From DASRWI01 sp035654655 (lineage in GTDB: Bacteria; Bacteroidota; Ignavibacteria; Ignavibacteriales; Ignavibacteriaceae): DNA of 52,525 bases. The position numbers were made by a program, and so were the translations under genes. The notes under the pieces are model-generated. The model searched no databases. It was not told the origin of the DNA and saw only the letters and a program-made list of their open reading frames with translations. Shown piece by piece: positions 1 through 9,451 of the stretch. Where the stretch lies: NCBI GenBank assembly GCA_035654655.1, contig DASRWI010000024.1, positions 1 to 52,525 on the forward strand, written 5' to 3'. Numbering within the stretch: position 1 is the stretch's first letter; each line of letters begins with the position of its first letter.

Positions 1-330
1 ATCAGCAGGCTGTAAACTGAATCCTAAAATATTTATCCATCTTCCTGCACCCTTATAACTCGGAGCAAAGATTAAGGTATATATCAATACCGGAACAACT
101 AAAATCAAAAGATATTTTAAATAAGCTTTATAAAAAGAATATGGTATGAATGAAAAAATTAAAATCAGCAAAACACCAAATGCAACTTTTATTGCATGAC
201 TTTTAAATAAGTAGTATGTGTTATCAAATTTCACTTCACTGAAGGTACTACTGGCAGTTAAAACTATTACAAGTCCAAAAGCCAAAAGACCAAAAGTTAA
301 AAAGAATAATATGATAGCTGCTTTTTTCAT
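1..330 (-). CDS. ftsW: FtsW/RodA/SpoVE-family division protein, N-terminal part (cut by window edge)
   Basis: Polytopic SEDS-family glycosyltransferase that polymerises lipid II at the division septum. Only the first 110 residues are in the window. Translation of the minus strand from the ATG at 330 gives at least three hydrophobic segments (residues about 5-25, 48-66, 72-90), followed by the signature region GAGRWINILGFSLQPAD, which matches the conserved GxxRWI/FxxQPxE segment of FtsW. The ATG shares its A with the TAA stop of murD (TAATG), so it is translationally coupled and last of the dcw genes visible here. FtsW is preferred over RodA because of this location directly behind murD. The frame is open to the left edge. 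Confidence 0.9.
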   Translation of the reverse strand, partial: MKKAAIILFFLTFGLLAFGLVIVLTASSTFSEVKFDNTYYLFKSHAIKVAFGVLLILIFSFIPYSFYKAYLKYLLILVVPVLIYTLIFAPSYKGAGRWINILGFSLQPAD

Positions 331-1679
331 TAAAGTTTATTTACCACTTTTTTAAATACTTCGCCTCTATGCTCATAGCTGGTAAACTGATCAAAACTTT
401 TGCAAGCAGGAGATAATAAAACAATGTCACCTTTTCTTGCTTCACTGTTTGCCGTCATTACCGCATCTTCAAGAGTTTTCTTAACTTCAGTTTTAACTAC
501 ACTATGGAAAAAATTAAAAATTTTATCTGAGGAACTTCCTATTACATAAATCTTTTTAACTTTCTCTATAACAAGGTCTTTTATTTTATTATAATCATTT
601 CCTTTTTCCTGCCCGCCAAGAATAAGGAATAATGGTTCTGAAAAACTTTTTAATGCATACCATACAGATTCAACATTCGTTGCCTTAGAATCATTTATAT
701 ACTTTACACCGCCAATTTCTCTAACCAATTCAAGTCTATGTTCAACTCCTTTAAATGATCTTAGTGCATCAAGTAAATTTTTATTATCCACACCAAAGGA
801 TTTAGCAGCACATATAGCCGCCATTGTATTCATAATATTATGCTCGCCTCTGATTATCATTTCACTTGTCGGACATTCAAACTCAACTTTGCCATTTGTT
901 TTATAAACTATTTTTTCATCAATAAGGCTGCATCCATTTGCCTGATCAGCATCTAAAGAAAAGTATAAAACTTTGCTGTTACCAGATTTATATGCTTGTG
1001 AAATATTTTCATCATCATAATTTAAAATCAAATAATTTGTTTCAACCTGATTTCTTGTTATCTGAAGTTTACTGTCTATGTAATTCTCAAACTTATTATC
1101 ATATCTATATAAATGGTCCGGAGTAATATTCAATATCATTGCAGCATCAGGTTTAAAGACATCTATCAAGTCCAATTGAAAGCTTGATACTTCAAGAGCC
1201 ACAAATTCATTTTCCTTTACATTAAGAGCAACTTCAGAAAAAGCAGTTCCAATATTTCCGGCTTCATAACATTTCAAATTTGCTGTATTGAAAATATGAG
1301 CAACTAAAGATGTCGTTGTGGTTTTTCCATTAGTGCCGGTAACTGCAATAATTTTTCCTTTGCAGAAATTATAAGCAAGCTCTATTTCACTAATCATTTT
1401 TAGATTTAACGATTTTGCATCCATTATTATTGGAGCATCTAAAGGAATCCCGGGACTAACAACCATTAAATCGCAGTCAAAAACTTTTTCAGTGTGTCCG
1501 CCAAATTCATAATCAATATTATTTTCTTCAAGCTGCTTAGCAGATTCTTTTAATCTTTCATTATCCGAATTATCACTAACAAAAGGAATTCCACCTAATT
1601 TTTTTACAAGTTTGGCTGCACCAACGCCGCTGCGCACTGCGCCTAAAATTGTAACTTTTTTATTTTTTATATCCATCAT
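330..1679 (-). CDS. murD: UDP-N-acetylmuramoylalanine--D-glutamate ligase MurD
   Basis: Cytoplasmic Mur ligase that adds D-glutamate to UDP-MurNAc-L-Ala using ATP. The 449-residue length is typical. A Rossmann-like N-terminal nucleotide-sugar domain comes first, then the ATP-binding loop TGTNGKTTTT at about 114-123. The central domain contains LEVSSFQL and NITPDHLYRY, and the C-terminal ligase domain contains the HRLE and NDSKATN motifs diagnostic of MurD. It starts with two consecutive ATG codons at 1679 and 1676; the first is used here and the choice changes one residue. It lies 3 bases after mraY and overlaps ftsW by one base. Confidence 0.97.
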   Translation of the reverse strand: MMDIKNKKVTILGAVRSGVGAAKLVKKLGGIPFVSDNSDNERLKESAKQLEENNIDYEFGGHTEKVFDCDLMVVSPGIPLDAPIIMDAKSLNLKMISEIELAYNFCKGKIIAVTGTNGKTTTTSLVAHIFNTANLKCYEAGNIGTAFSEVALNVKENEFVALEVSSFQLDLIDVFKPDAAMILNITPDHLYRYDNKFENYIDSKLQITRNQVETNYLILNYDDENISQAYKSGNSKVLYFSLDADQANGCSLIDEKIVYKTNGKVEFECPTSEMIIRGEHNIMNTMAAICAAKSFGVDNKNLLDALRSFKGVEHRLELVREIGGVKYINDSKATNVESVWYALKSFSEPLFLILGGQEKGNDYNKIKDLVIEKVKKIYVIGSSSDKIFNFFHSVVKTEVKKTLEDAVMTANSEARKGDIVLLSPACKSFDQFTSYEHRGEVFKKVVNKL

Positions 1680-1682
1680 CTT

Positions 1683-2798
1683 TTATCTTATCTTAAATGA
1701 TGTTAAACTAATTATAGCAAGAATAATTGCTATAATATAAAACCTAATCACTATTTTTGGCTCAGGCCATCCCAGCATTTCAAAGTGGTGATGCATAGGA
1801 GCCATCTTGAAAATTCTTCTACCCTCTCCGTATCTTTTCTTAGTTATCTTAAAGTATACTCTTTGAATGATAACTGAAATTGTTTCCATAAAGAAAACTC
1901 CGCCAAGAATTGGTATTAATAATTCCTTCTTTATAAGAACTGCCATAATACCAAATGCACCGCCTAATGCTAATGAACCTGTATCTCCCATAAACACTTG
2001 TGCCGGATAGGAGTTGTACCATAAAAATCCTAATGATGCACCTATTAATGCAGCAGAAAATACTGTTAACTCACCGGACCCAGGTAAATAAATTATGTTT
2101 AAATAATCTGAAAAAACTGCATTACCTGTGAAGTAACTTATTATAGCCAATGTTATTGTTACAATAATGATTAAACCTATAGCTAAGCCATCCAAGCCAT
2201 CTGTAAGATTAACTGCATTTGACGTAGCAGCTACTATAAAAACAACTGCAGGTATATAGAAAATTCCTAAATTGAAATTAAAGTCTTTTAAAAACGGAAT
2301 CGTTGTAACTGAATTTGGTGCATCAGCAGATAAAGGTGCATAAAAATAAATTACTGAACCAATAATCAATCCAACTGCTAATTGTCCCATCAACTTATAA
2401 CGCGCAATTAATCCATTAGGTAATTTTTTAATAACTTTTAAATAATCATCTAAAAAACCAAGTGCACAAAGTGCTGATGTACCAAATAAAATTAAAATTA
2501 TATAAATACTTTTTATGTCACCCCATAATAAAACAGGAATGACAACTGAAAGAATAATAATTATTCCTCCCATTGTTGGAGTGCCTGCCTTTGACCAGTG
2601 AAATTTCGGTCCATCAATTTTCTTTGCTTCACCAATTTGTTTTTTCTGCAAATATCTTATAATCTTTGGACCTAAATAGAATGCTAAAAACAAAGCTGAA
2701 ATGGCAGCTAAAGCAGCTCTAAATGTAATAAATCTAAATACACCAAATCCCGGTGGATCAAAAGTTTTGTTAATATATTCTAATAAATAATAAAGCAT
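1683..2798 (-). CDS. mraY: Phospho-N-acetylmuramoyl-pentapeptide transferase MraY
   Basis: Integral inner-membrane enzyme that transfers phospho-MurNAc-pentapeptide to undecaprenyl phosphate, making lipid I. At 371 residues it has about ten hydrophobic segments and the family motifs in order: GTPTMGG near residue 72, the Asp pair in FLDDYLK, NAVNLTDGLDGL, FMGDTGSLALGG and the HHHFE cluster near the C-terminus. It begins one base after the murF stop and ends three bases before murD, in the middle of the co-directional dcw operon. Confidence 0.97.
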   Translation of the reverse strand: MLYYLLEYINKTFDPPGFGVFRFITFRAALAAISALFLAFYLGPKIIRYLQKKQIGEAKKIDGPKFHWSKAGTPTMGGIIIILSVVIPVLLWGDIKSIYIILILFGTSALCALGFLDDYLKVIKKLPNGLIARYKLMGQLAVGLIIGSVIYFYAPLSADAPNSVTTIPFLKDFNFNLGIFYIPAVVFIVAATSNAVNLTDGLDGLAIGLIIIVTITLAIISYFTGNAVFSDYLNIIYLPGSGELTVFSAALIGASLGFLWYNSYPAQVFMGDTGSLALGGAFGIMAVLIKKELLIPILGGVFFMETISVIIQRVYFKITKKRYGEGRRIFKMAPMHHHFEMLGWPEPKIVIRFYIIAIILAIISLTSFKIR

Positions 2799-2799
2799 C

Positions 2800-4185
2800 T
2801 TATTTTAATCTGTCCTCAAGTACTTTAACAAATTCTTCCATTTTCATTCCCCTGCTGCCTTTAACTAAAACAGCGTTATTGGAAAAATCTTTTTCTGCTA
2901 AAAATCTGTTTAATGAACTTCTGCTTATAAAATGTCTTGTCTCAATTTTTGAGTTTTTAAGTATCTCGTAAAGATTTTTCATTAAAGAACCAATTGTATA
3001 AACAGAATCAATTTTATTTTTCTTAATAACCTTTGATAAATTTTGATGTAATTCTTTTCCATTAACACCAAGTTCAAACATATCACCGAGTACTGCAATC
3101 TTTTTTTCTTTAGTTTGAATTTTGCCAAGCAGCTCAATAGAACTTCTCATTGATTCAGGATTAGCATTATATGTATCATCAATTACTATTACATTCTTAA
3201 ATTTTTTAATGTTTAATCTTTTATCATAAGCAGTTAATTGTTTCAAACCTTTTTCAATTTCTTCCCGGGATAAATCAATTTTTAAAACAACTGCTGCTGC
3301 TGCTAAAAAGTTTTTTGCATTTTGCTCACCAGCTAATGGTAAGGTGAAATTATAATTTATGTTCCTATATTTAATTTCAATATTAGGTTTGCCTTCTTCA
3401 TCATAGCTTAAGATTTTTCCTTTAACATCACTATCACTATTAAAGCCATATGTTATAACATTTTTAAATTTTGTAGCTTTACTTAAAAGTTTATCATCAT
3501 TATTCACAAACACAATTCCACCAATAGAATCAATAGCTTTAAAGAGTTCAATTTTTTCTTTATAAACACCATTTCTGCTTTCAAAAAATTCCAAATGAGA
3601 ATCACCAATGTTGGTAATGATTCCATAATCAGGTAAACCAATGCTTGCTGTATAAGGAATTTCTCCAAAATGATTTGTTCCTAACTCAAGAACAAGTACA
3701 TCGTGATTGTTGTTAGTTGAAAACAAAGTTAAAGGTACACCAATATGATTGTTATTATTAGCTAAAGTTTTATTTACTTTATATTTGCTGCTTAGTAATG
3801 CAGCTAAAATTTCCTTTGTTGATGTTTTACCTGCACTGCCGGTAATTCCAATAATTTTTGTTTGAAGTTTACTTCTCCAGATTCTTGCTAAATCACCAAG
3901 CGCAATAGTTGTATTCTTAACAGCAACAATGGGTAAATCAAGATGTTCAGTTTTGTTTAACTGATTTTTATTTATCATTATAACTTCAGCGCCATTCGTT
4001 ACAGCATCATCTATAAAATTATGCCCATCGAACTTCTTTCCTTTAATAGCAACAAAAATTGCTCTTGGAGGAATATTTCTTGAGTCAATACTTATCGCAT
4101 TAATTACATTAAAGCCATCGGGATTAAAAATCTCAGCAGTTGGTATTTCAAAAATATCTTCAATATTTATTTTTACTTTACTCAT
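2800..4185 (-). CDS. murF: UDP-N-acetylmuramoyl-tripeptide--D-alanyl-D-alanine ligase MurF
   Basis: Cytoplasmic ATP-dependent ligase that adds D-Ala-D-Ala to the UDP-MurNAc-tripeptide. The 461 residues show the Mur N-terminal domain (SIDSRNIPPRAIFVAIKG, about 32-50), the ATP loop GITGSAGKTSTKE near 113-125, the LELGTNHFGEI motif typical of MurF, and the C-terminal VIDDTYNANPESM motif. Its ATG overlaps the murE stop as ATGA (4 bases), indicating translational coupling. MurF lies between MurE and MraY, as in many Gram-negative dcw clusters. Confidence 0.96.
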   Translation of the reverse strand: MSKVKINIEDIFEIPTAEIFNPDGFNVINAISIDSRNIPPRAIFVAIKGKKFDGHNFIDDAVTNGAEVIMINKNQLNKTEHLDLPIVAVKNTTIALGDLARIWRSKLQTKIIGITGSAGKTSTKEILAALLSSKYKVNKTLANNNNHIGVPLTLFSTNNNHDVLVLELGTNHFGEIPYTASIGLPDYGIITNIGDSHLEFFESRNGVYKEKIELFKAIDSIGGIVFVNNDDKLLSKATKFKNVITYGFNSDSDVKGKILSYDEEGKPNIEIKYRNINYNFTLPLAGEQNAKNFLAAAAVVLKIDLSREEIEKGLKQLTAYDKRLNIKKFKNVIVIDDTYNANPESMRSSIELLGKIQTKEKKIAVLGDMFELGVNGKELHQNLSKVIKKNKIDSVYTIGSLMKNLYEILKNSKIETRHFISRSSLNRFLAEKDFSNNAVLVKGSRGMKMEEFVKVLEDRLK

Positions 4186-5642
4186 AAATATTTAAGAGCC
4201 ATTTCCTTATCAGAAAAATGAGAACGAACTCCTTTAACATCCTGATACTCTTCATGACCTTTTCCGGCGATTAAAATAACAGCATCATCTTCACTTGTTA
4301 TTATTGCTTTTCTAATTGCTTCTTCTCTGTTTTCAATAATTTCATAATTCTTAGCTGAAATTCCCTTTACTATATCATCAATGATAGCAAACGGATCTTC
4401 ATTCCTTGGATTATCAGAAGTAACATATGCTTTAGTACTTAACTGAGTAGCAATTTTTCCCATAACAGGTCTTTTTGTTTTATCTCTGTTGCCGCCACAT
4501 CCAAATACTGTGTAAATAGGTTTTTTACTATCAACAATTCCTTTTAAAGTTATTAAGGCTTTTTCAAGACTATCAGGAGTATGAGAATAATCTATTATTG
4601 CTTTCTTCCGGTTTCCAACTACTTCAAATCGTCCTGGTACTTGCTTAGTGCTTTCAATACCTTTGATTACATCTTCAACATCAAAGCCTATTAAAATTCC
4701 AGTTGCAAAAGCTGCAGCAGCATTGTAAGCATTAAATTCACCAATTAATCTTGTCGATAATTTATAAGTATTTCCATTATATGTAATATTAAATCTGGTT
4801 CCATCAAGGTCAAATTTTATATTACTTAAAAAGAAATCTGCATCTTCACTTTTGCCATATGAAAAAACTTTTGCTCTCGTATCTTTAACAATTTCTTTAC
4901 CATAACTATCATCAGTATTATAAAGAGCTACTGCATCATCAGATAAATTATCAAATAATATTTTCTTTGCAGAAAAATAATTTTCCAGAGTTAAATGGAA
5001 ATCCAAATGGTCAACAGTTAAGTTAGTGAATACTGTTGCTTTATAATCCAATCCATATACTCTTTTTTGGACTAATGAATGAGATGATACTTCCATAACT
5101 GCATACTCACATCCATCATTTATCATTTCCATCAAAAGATTATTCAAATCATTTGATTCAGGAGTAGTCAATCTTGCATCAATTTTTTTATCAGCAATCA
5201 TATTAACAATTGTGCCTAACAAACCTGTTTTCCTACCTGCAGTCTCAATAATATTCTTAACAAAAAATGATGTAGTTGTTTTACCATTCGTTCCTGTAAT
5301 TCCAACTAATTTCAAATTGCTAGTCGGATCTTTATAAAATCCTCTGGATAATTCAGCTAATGCAATTCTACTATCTTTTACCAAAATTTTCGCAACTGAC
5401 CTGTGAATAAATATTTCATCAGGAATAACTTCATTATCTTCAAGTACTACTGCAATTGCCCCGCTATTTATGGCATCTAAAATAAATTTATGACCATCAA
5501 ACTTTTCACCTTTAATGGCAACGAATACTGAGCTCTTAATTACTTTTCTTGAATCATATACTATTGCGGATACATCCTTACGCTGTACTTCTCCCATCAC
5601 CTGGATTGCATTAACGCTATTTAACAATTGCACCAATTCCAT
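4182..5642 (-). CDS. murE: UDP-N-acetylmuramoyl-L-alanyl-D-glutamate--2,6-diaminopimelate ligase MurE
   Basis: Adds the third stem-peptide residue to UDP-MurNAc-L-Ala-D-Glu. The 486 residues carry the ATP loop GITGTNGKTTT (about 114-124), the TTPES and MEVSSHSL motifs and, near residue 405, TSDNPRNEDP. The DNPR signature is the known determinant for meso-diaminopimelate rather than lysine, so the peptidoglycan is inferred to be of the A1-gamma meso-DAP type. The start overlaps the ftsI stop by one base (TAATG) and the stop overlaps the murF start by four. Confidence 0.97.
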   Translation of the reverse strand: MELVQLLNSVNAIQVMGEVQRKDVSAIVYDSRKVIKSSVFVAIKGEKFDGHKFILDAINSGAIAVVLEDNEVIPDEIFIHRSVAKILVKDSRIALAELSRGFYKDPTSNLKLVGITGTNGKTTTSFFVKNIIETAGRKTGLLGTIVNMIADKKIDARLTTPESNDLNNLLMEMINDGCEYAVMEVSSHSLVQKRVYGLDYKATVFTNLTVDHLDFHLTLENYFSAKKILFDNLSDDAVALYNTDDSYGKEIVKDTRAKVFSYGKSEDADFFLSNIKFDLDGTRFNITYNGNTYKLSTRLIGEFNAYNAAAAFATGILIGFDVEDVIKGIESTKQVPGRFEVVGNRKKAIIDYSHTPDSLEKALITLKGIVDSKKPIYTVFGCGGNRDKTKRPVMGKIATQLSTKAYVTSDNPRNEDPFAIIDDIVKGISAKNYEIIENREEAIRKAIITSEDDAVILIAGKGHEEYQDVKGVRSHFSDKEMALKYL

Positions 5643-7627
5643 TAATAAAGCACCGTATTTTTTGGTTTAACTTCACTGCAAATTAATTTGCAAAAAGAAC
5701 CTTTTTTAAATCTTGTTCCTGGAATTATACTCTGTCCTGTTATTCTTCCAGAACCTTCAACTGAATATTTTATTCCAAATTTATTGAGCAAATTTAAGGC
5801 ATCCTTCAAAGAATATCTGGTTAAGTCAGGCATTTTTGAAACATTACTAATTGCACTATTGCTTGCATAAATTATTCTTGGTTGTTCATTATTTACAACA
5901 TTTTCCTCGTTGATATTTTGAGTATACATTTTTTCAACTTCTGCAGGCTTAGTTTCCAGGTTCTTTTCAACAGGATTATTTTTTACAATTCTTTCGGTGA
6001 TAATTTTGAAAACAGGTGCTGCAACTAATCCGCCATATCTTCCGTTCTCTGGAGAATTGAATAAAATTAAAATTACATAATCAGGTTTATCAACAGGAAA
6101 AAATCCAACAAAAGATGAATTGTATTGAGATTTTGAATAATTACCATTTACCAATTTTTGCGATGTACCTGTTTTTCCACCAACATTTATTAATTCGGTA
6201 TAAGCTGTTTTAGCAGTTCCATTATTAACAACACCCTGTAAAAGACTTCTCATCTTTTGAGAAGTTTTTTCTGATATTACCTGACGTACTTTAATAGGAG
6301 AATTTTCAAAAACGATTTCTCCTTTTTGGGTTACTTCTTTTTTAATTAATTGAGGCTGATATAAAATTCCTCCATTAACTAATGCACAATAAGCAGCAGC
6401 TACCTGAATTGGAGTTACCGAGATTTCATATCCGAATGATAAAAATGCTTTTGTTAAAGGATTCCATTGTTTTGGATTTTTTAATGTTCCTTTGGTTTCA
6501 CCTGGTAAATCAATCATTGTCGGATTTCCAAAACCAAAAGCTCTAACGTATTTATAAAATTCTTCTCCATTCATTCTTTGAATTAGCTTAGCCATCCCAA
6601 TATTGCTTGACTGTTCAATTACGCCTTTCACTGTTAGAGTGCTGCTTGAATGGGAATCATTGATATAAACATTATTAAACTTATATCTGCCATTTTCGCA
6701 ATAAACACTTTCAGTTTCTCTAACCAGATTTTTATCAAGCAAGGCTGCCATAGAAATAGATTTAAAAGTAGAACCGGGTTCATAAGTATCTGTTAAAGCT
6801 CTATTTCTTCTTAAAACATCATCATACTTCCAATAATTATTCGGATCATAATCATCAACATTTGATAATGCTAAAACTTCCCCGGTGTTGGGATTCATTA
6901 TAATTCCGGTCGCAGATACTGCATTAAAATTTTTCAAACCATTTTTTAATTCTTCTTCCAGAATTTTTTGAAGGTCATTATTAATGGTTAAATAAATATT
7001 ATTGCCGGATTGAGCATTTACAGTTTTGTCTTCAAGAACTGTAATGATATCACCAAAAGCATTACGTTCAACTAATCTTTCACCTTCAATACCTTTTAAT
7101 TTATTTTCAAGCTGCTTCTCAATTCCACTAACACCCTTCATATCGTTATCGGTATATCCTAAAACGTGAGAAGCTAAATTGTTATTTGGATAAACACGCG
7201 ATGGTTCATCAATATTAAACAAACCGGGAATCTTAAAATCTTTTAGTAAAATTGCTTTATCTACAGGAGCTTTCTTCTCAATACAAACATTTCTTTTATT
7301 GTTTCTAAAAAGATTTATATAAGCTGATTTATCTCTATTGAAAATCTTTGAAAAAGTTGAAGCTACTGTATCAAAATCTTTTTTTCTCAGCATTCTTAAA
7401 TCAGCATAAAAGGAAACATCGTTCCTGCTGAAAGCAAGAAGACTATTATTGCAATCGTAAATCATTCCTCTTTCTGCATTGATTTTTTCAAGTCTGGTTT
7501 GCTGCCTGTTAGCGTAATAAGAATGTTCTTCACTGTTTAAAATTTGAATATCTATTAACTTGATTATAAGAGCTGCAACTGCTACAAATATGAAAAAAAG
7601 CAATATGTAAATTCTTTTTTTATTCAT
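5642..7627 (-). CDS. ftsI: Division-type penicillin-binding protein (FtsI-like transpeptidase) with C-terminal PASTA domain
   Basis: Class B PBP that cross-links septal peptidoglycan in the periplasm. There is one N-terminal membrane anchor (about residues 5-25), then a dimerisation/pedestal domain with the RGMIYD-type motif near 53 and a transpeptidase domain. Active-site motifs are S286-T-F-K289 (SxxK), S340-S-N342 (SxN) and K485-T-G (KTG). A single PASTA domain follows at about 600-655, giving 661 residues, longer than proteobacterial FtsI. PASTA-bearing FtsI proteins also occur in Bacteroidota-type dcw clusters. The gene overlaps the upstream ftsL-like gene by 8 bases and murE by 1, so its ribosome binding site lies inside the neighbour. 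Confidence 0.93.
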   Translation of the reverse strand: MNKKRIYILLFFIFVAVAALIIKLIDIQILNSEEHSYYANRQQTRLEKINAERGMIYDCNNSLLAFSRNDVSFYADLRMLRKKDFDTVASTFSKIFNRDKSAYINLFRNNKRNVCIEKKAPVDKAILLKDFKIPGLFNIDEPSRVYPNNNLASHVLGYTDNDMKGVSGIEKQLENKLKGIEGERLVERNAFGDIITVLEDKTVNAQSGNNIYLTINNDLQKILEEELKNGLKNFNAVSATGIIMNPNTGEVLALSNVDDYDPNNYWKYDDVLRRNRALTDTYEPGSTFKSISMAALLDKNLVRETESVYCENGRYKFNNVYINDSHSSSTLTVKGVIEQSSNIGMAKLIQRMNGEEFYKYVRAFGFGNPTMIDLPGETKGTLKNPKQWNPLTKAFLSFGYEISVTPIQVAAAYCALVNGGILYQPQLIKKEVTQKGEIVFENSPIKVRQVISEKTSQKMRSLLQGVVNNGTAKTAYTELINVGGKTGTSQKLVNGNYSKSQYNSSFVGFFPVDKPDYVILILFNSPENGRYGGLVAAPVFKIITERIVKNNPVEKNLETKPAEVEKMYTQNINEENVVNNEQPRIIYASNSAISNVSKMPDLTRYSLKDALNLLNKFGIKYSVEGSGRITGQSIIPGTRFKKGSFCKLICSEVKPKNTVLY

Positions 7628-7949
7628 ATCTTGAATTTATCTGCTCTGATATTTCATCAGCATTAGCCTTATCTATTTTTACGACAAGAACCTCAGATGA
7701 ATCTTTTATTAAACCAAGTTCTTCATATGCAATTGAAACGATTCTATCTTCAGCGGCTAATTGTTCTAAACTTGCGTGTAGATTTACTTGTATATTTTTC
7801 TGATTACTAATTTCTTCTGCTGTTAAGGTTTTATTTCTTACAAGATTATCATTCTGTAGTTTAAAATAAATATGAATTAAAATTATAACAACTACTAATG
7901 TTAGCAGAGAACTCCAAATTATTATAAATGGTTTAAAACTTTTTTTCAT
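7620..7949 (-). CDS. FtsL-like small bitopic division protein
   Basis: A 109-residue protein with a short cytoplasmic N-terminus, one transmembrane segment at about 9-28 and a periplasmic tail of about 80 residues that looks helical in its first half. This is the architecture of FtsL/FtsB-type septum proteins that recruit FtsW and FtsI. Sequence similarity to characterised FtsL cannot be judged by eye, as the family is very divergent; the call rests on size, topology and the invariant position between rsmH and ftsI. Its ATG overlaps the rsmH stop by four bases, and its end overlaps ftsI by eight. Confidence 0.75.
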   Translation of the reverse strand: MKKSFKPFIIIWSSLLTLVVVIILIHIYFKLQNDNLVRNKTLTAEEISNQKNIQVNLHASLEQLAAEDRIVSIAYEELGLIKDSSEVLVVKIDKANADEISEQINSRYE

Positions 7950-8872
7950 ATTCTTTCTGCTGCTCTCAACTTTGCACTTCTTGCTCTAAAGTTTAATTTT
8001 ACTTCTTCTGCTGAAGGAACTAAAGGCTTTTTAGTAATTATTTTTAATCTTGGTTCTTTGTCGCATTGGCATATTGGAAAATCTTTAGGACAAATACAGT
8101 CAAGAGTTTCATATTTAAATACTTCTTTAACTATCCTGTCTTCCAATGAATGATATGTTAGTATCACTATTCTACCTTTATGCGCTAATAAATCAACAGC
8201 CTTTGTTAAAAATGTTTTAAGAACACCAAGCTCATCATTAACATAAATTCTTAGAGCCTGAAAAACTCTGGACAAAGTTTTTGTCTGGAAATTTTTAGGA
8301 GTAATCTCCAAAATAATTTCAGCTAATTCTCTTGTTGTTGAAATTTTTTTCTGCTGCCTTTTTTCAACTATTCTGCGTACAATCTTTCTGGCATTATTCT
8401 CTTCACCAAAATCATAAAGTATTTGTCTAATATCCTGCTCTTCAAATGTATTAATTACATCAGCAGCAGTCATATCAATTTCTTTATTCATTCTTAAATC
8501 AAGCTTTGCATCTTCTCTGTAAGTAAATCCTGATTCAGGATTATCGAGTTGGAAAGAGGAAACACCTAAATCAGCAAACACTCCGGTAAAACCTTTTACA
8601 TTTTCAATCTTTGCAATTATATCAATCTTATCAAAGTTGAAGTTGTAAAGCTTAATTCTTTTTTCATTACTGAATTTTTCTTTTGAAAAATTAAAAGCAT
8701 CAATATCAACATCAGTTGAGATAAGAAGTCCTTTATCATCAAGCGCTTTCAAAATTTCAATCGAGTGACCGCCAAAACCTAAAGTACCTTCGAAATAGGT
8801 TCCTGATCTATCAGTAATTAAAAAATCTAAACTTTCCCGTAAGAATACAGGTTTATGAAAAACCTCTGTCAT
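7946..8872 (-). CDS. rsmH: 16S rRNA (cytosine(1402)-N(4))-methyltransferase RsmH (MraW)
   Basis: SAM-dependent methyltransferase that modifies C1402 in the 16S rRNA decoding centre. At 308 residues it shows the family's N-terminal HKPVFLRESLDFL, a SAM-binding YFEGTLGFGGHS region (near 26-37), the ADLGVSSFQLD motif near 102-112, the insertion domain, ALRIYVNDEL and the C-terminal YHSLEDRIVK motif. It is the second gene of the dcw operon, overlapping mraZ and the ftsL-like gene by four bases each. Confidence 0.97.
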   Translation of the reverse strand: MTEVFHKPVFLRESLDFLITDRSGTYFEGTLGFGGHSIEILKALDDKGLLISTDVDIDAFNFSKEKFSNEKRIKLYNFNFDKIDIIAKIENVKGFTGVFADLGVSSFQLDNPESGFTYREDAKLDLRMNKEIDMTAADVINTFEEQDIRQILYDFGEENNARKIVRRIVEKRQQKKISTTRELAEIILEITPKNFQTKTLSRVFQALRIYVNDELGVLKTFLTKAVDLLAHKGRIVILTYHSLEDRIVKEVFKYETLDCICPKDFPICQCDKEPRLKIITKKPLVPSAEEVKLNFRARSAKLRAAERI

Positions 8873-9309
8873 TTCTTCTTAGCTAAACGTCCTAATTCTT
8901 CAATTGGTAAATCTGATGAACCCATATAAGCATCATAAACATCGGGATCCCATACTTCCATACGATCAATCACTCCCTGAATAACAACTTCTTTTTTAAT
9001 TTTGGCATGGTTAAGCAGAGCTTGCGGAATAATGACTCTGGACTGAGAATCCAAAGTAAGGTCGTGAGTGTACTGTGTAAGTTTCCTAATATACATTAAT
9101 GTCATCGGGTCATTCTGGTCTAAAAGTTCAATTTCTTTTTCTTTAACATCCTTCCAATAATCAAAAGTATAAATTTCAATACATTGATTCTTGCCAATTG
9201 TCATAACAATAGAATCCAATGGCGCATCAGGCATGGCTTTCCTGAATTTTGCAGGAATTGCAAGCCTTTGCTTTGCATCTATTGAATATTTAAATTGACC
9301 TCTAAACAC
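8869..9309 (-). CDS. mraZ: Transcriptional regulator MraZ
   Basis: DNA-binding regulator of the dcw cluster, 146 residues with two SpoVT/AbrB-like half-domains. The typical MFRGQFKYSIDAKQRLAIPAK start contains the D-x-K-x-R-hydrophobic-x-IPxKFR motif, and a second copy (LDSQSRVIIPQALL) lies near residues 82-95. The start codon is GTG at 9309, chosen because it yields the canonical MFRG N-terminus. Its own upstream region holds GTG-type repeats in 10-bp phase that fit the known MraZ operator style, so autoregulation is likely. The stop overlaps the rsmH start by four bases. Confidence 0.95.
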   Translation of the reverse strand: MFRGQFKYSIDAKQRLAIPAKFRKAMPDAPLDSIVMTIGKNQCIEIYTFDYWKDVKEKEIELLDQNDPMTLMYIRKLTQYTHDLTLDSQSRVIIPQALLNHAKIKKEVVIQGVIDRMEVWDPDVYDAYMGSSDLPIEELGRLAKKK

Positions 9310-9338
9310 AATAATTAAACCTATTTAGTTAACTTCTA

Positions 9339-9366
9339 CACAATTCACCACTTTTCCCCACCACAC
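9339..9366 (-). promoter_or_regulatory. MraZ-box direct repeats (candidate operator)
   Basis: Read on the minus strand, GTG triplets begin at 9361, 9351 and 9341, exactly 10 bp apart, in the local contexts GTGGGGAAAA, GTGGTGAATT and GTGTAGAAGT. An extra GTG pair lies just upstream at 9366-9362. MraZ is known to bind TGGGN or GTG-rich direct repeats separated by 5 nt in front of mraZ. The array lies between the promoter and the mraZ start codon, so bound MraZ would block initiation. Confidence 0.7.
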
Positions 9367-9371
9367 TCCAA

Positions 9372-9400
9372 AAATAACTCAAAGTATATGGCAATGTCAA
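9372..9400 (-). promoter_or_regulatory. Candidate sigma-70-type promoter of the dcw operon
   Basis: On the minus strand a perfect TTGACA (9400-9395) is followed after 17 bases by TTATTT (9377-9372). The spacing is ideal, but the -10 hexamer is weak. It lies about 65 bases upstream of the mraZ GTG and directly upstream of the MraZ-type repeats, which would then fall in the first 30 transcribed bases. Confidence 0.5.
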
Positions 9401-9451
9401 GAAAAAAATGCTATAAATAAGATTAATTTTTTATTGAAGTGAGAGATGATA

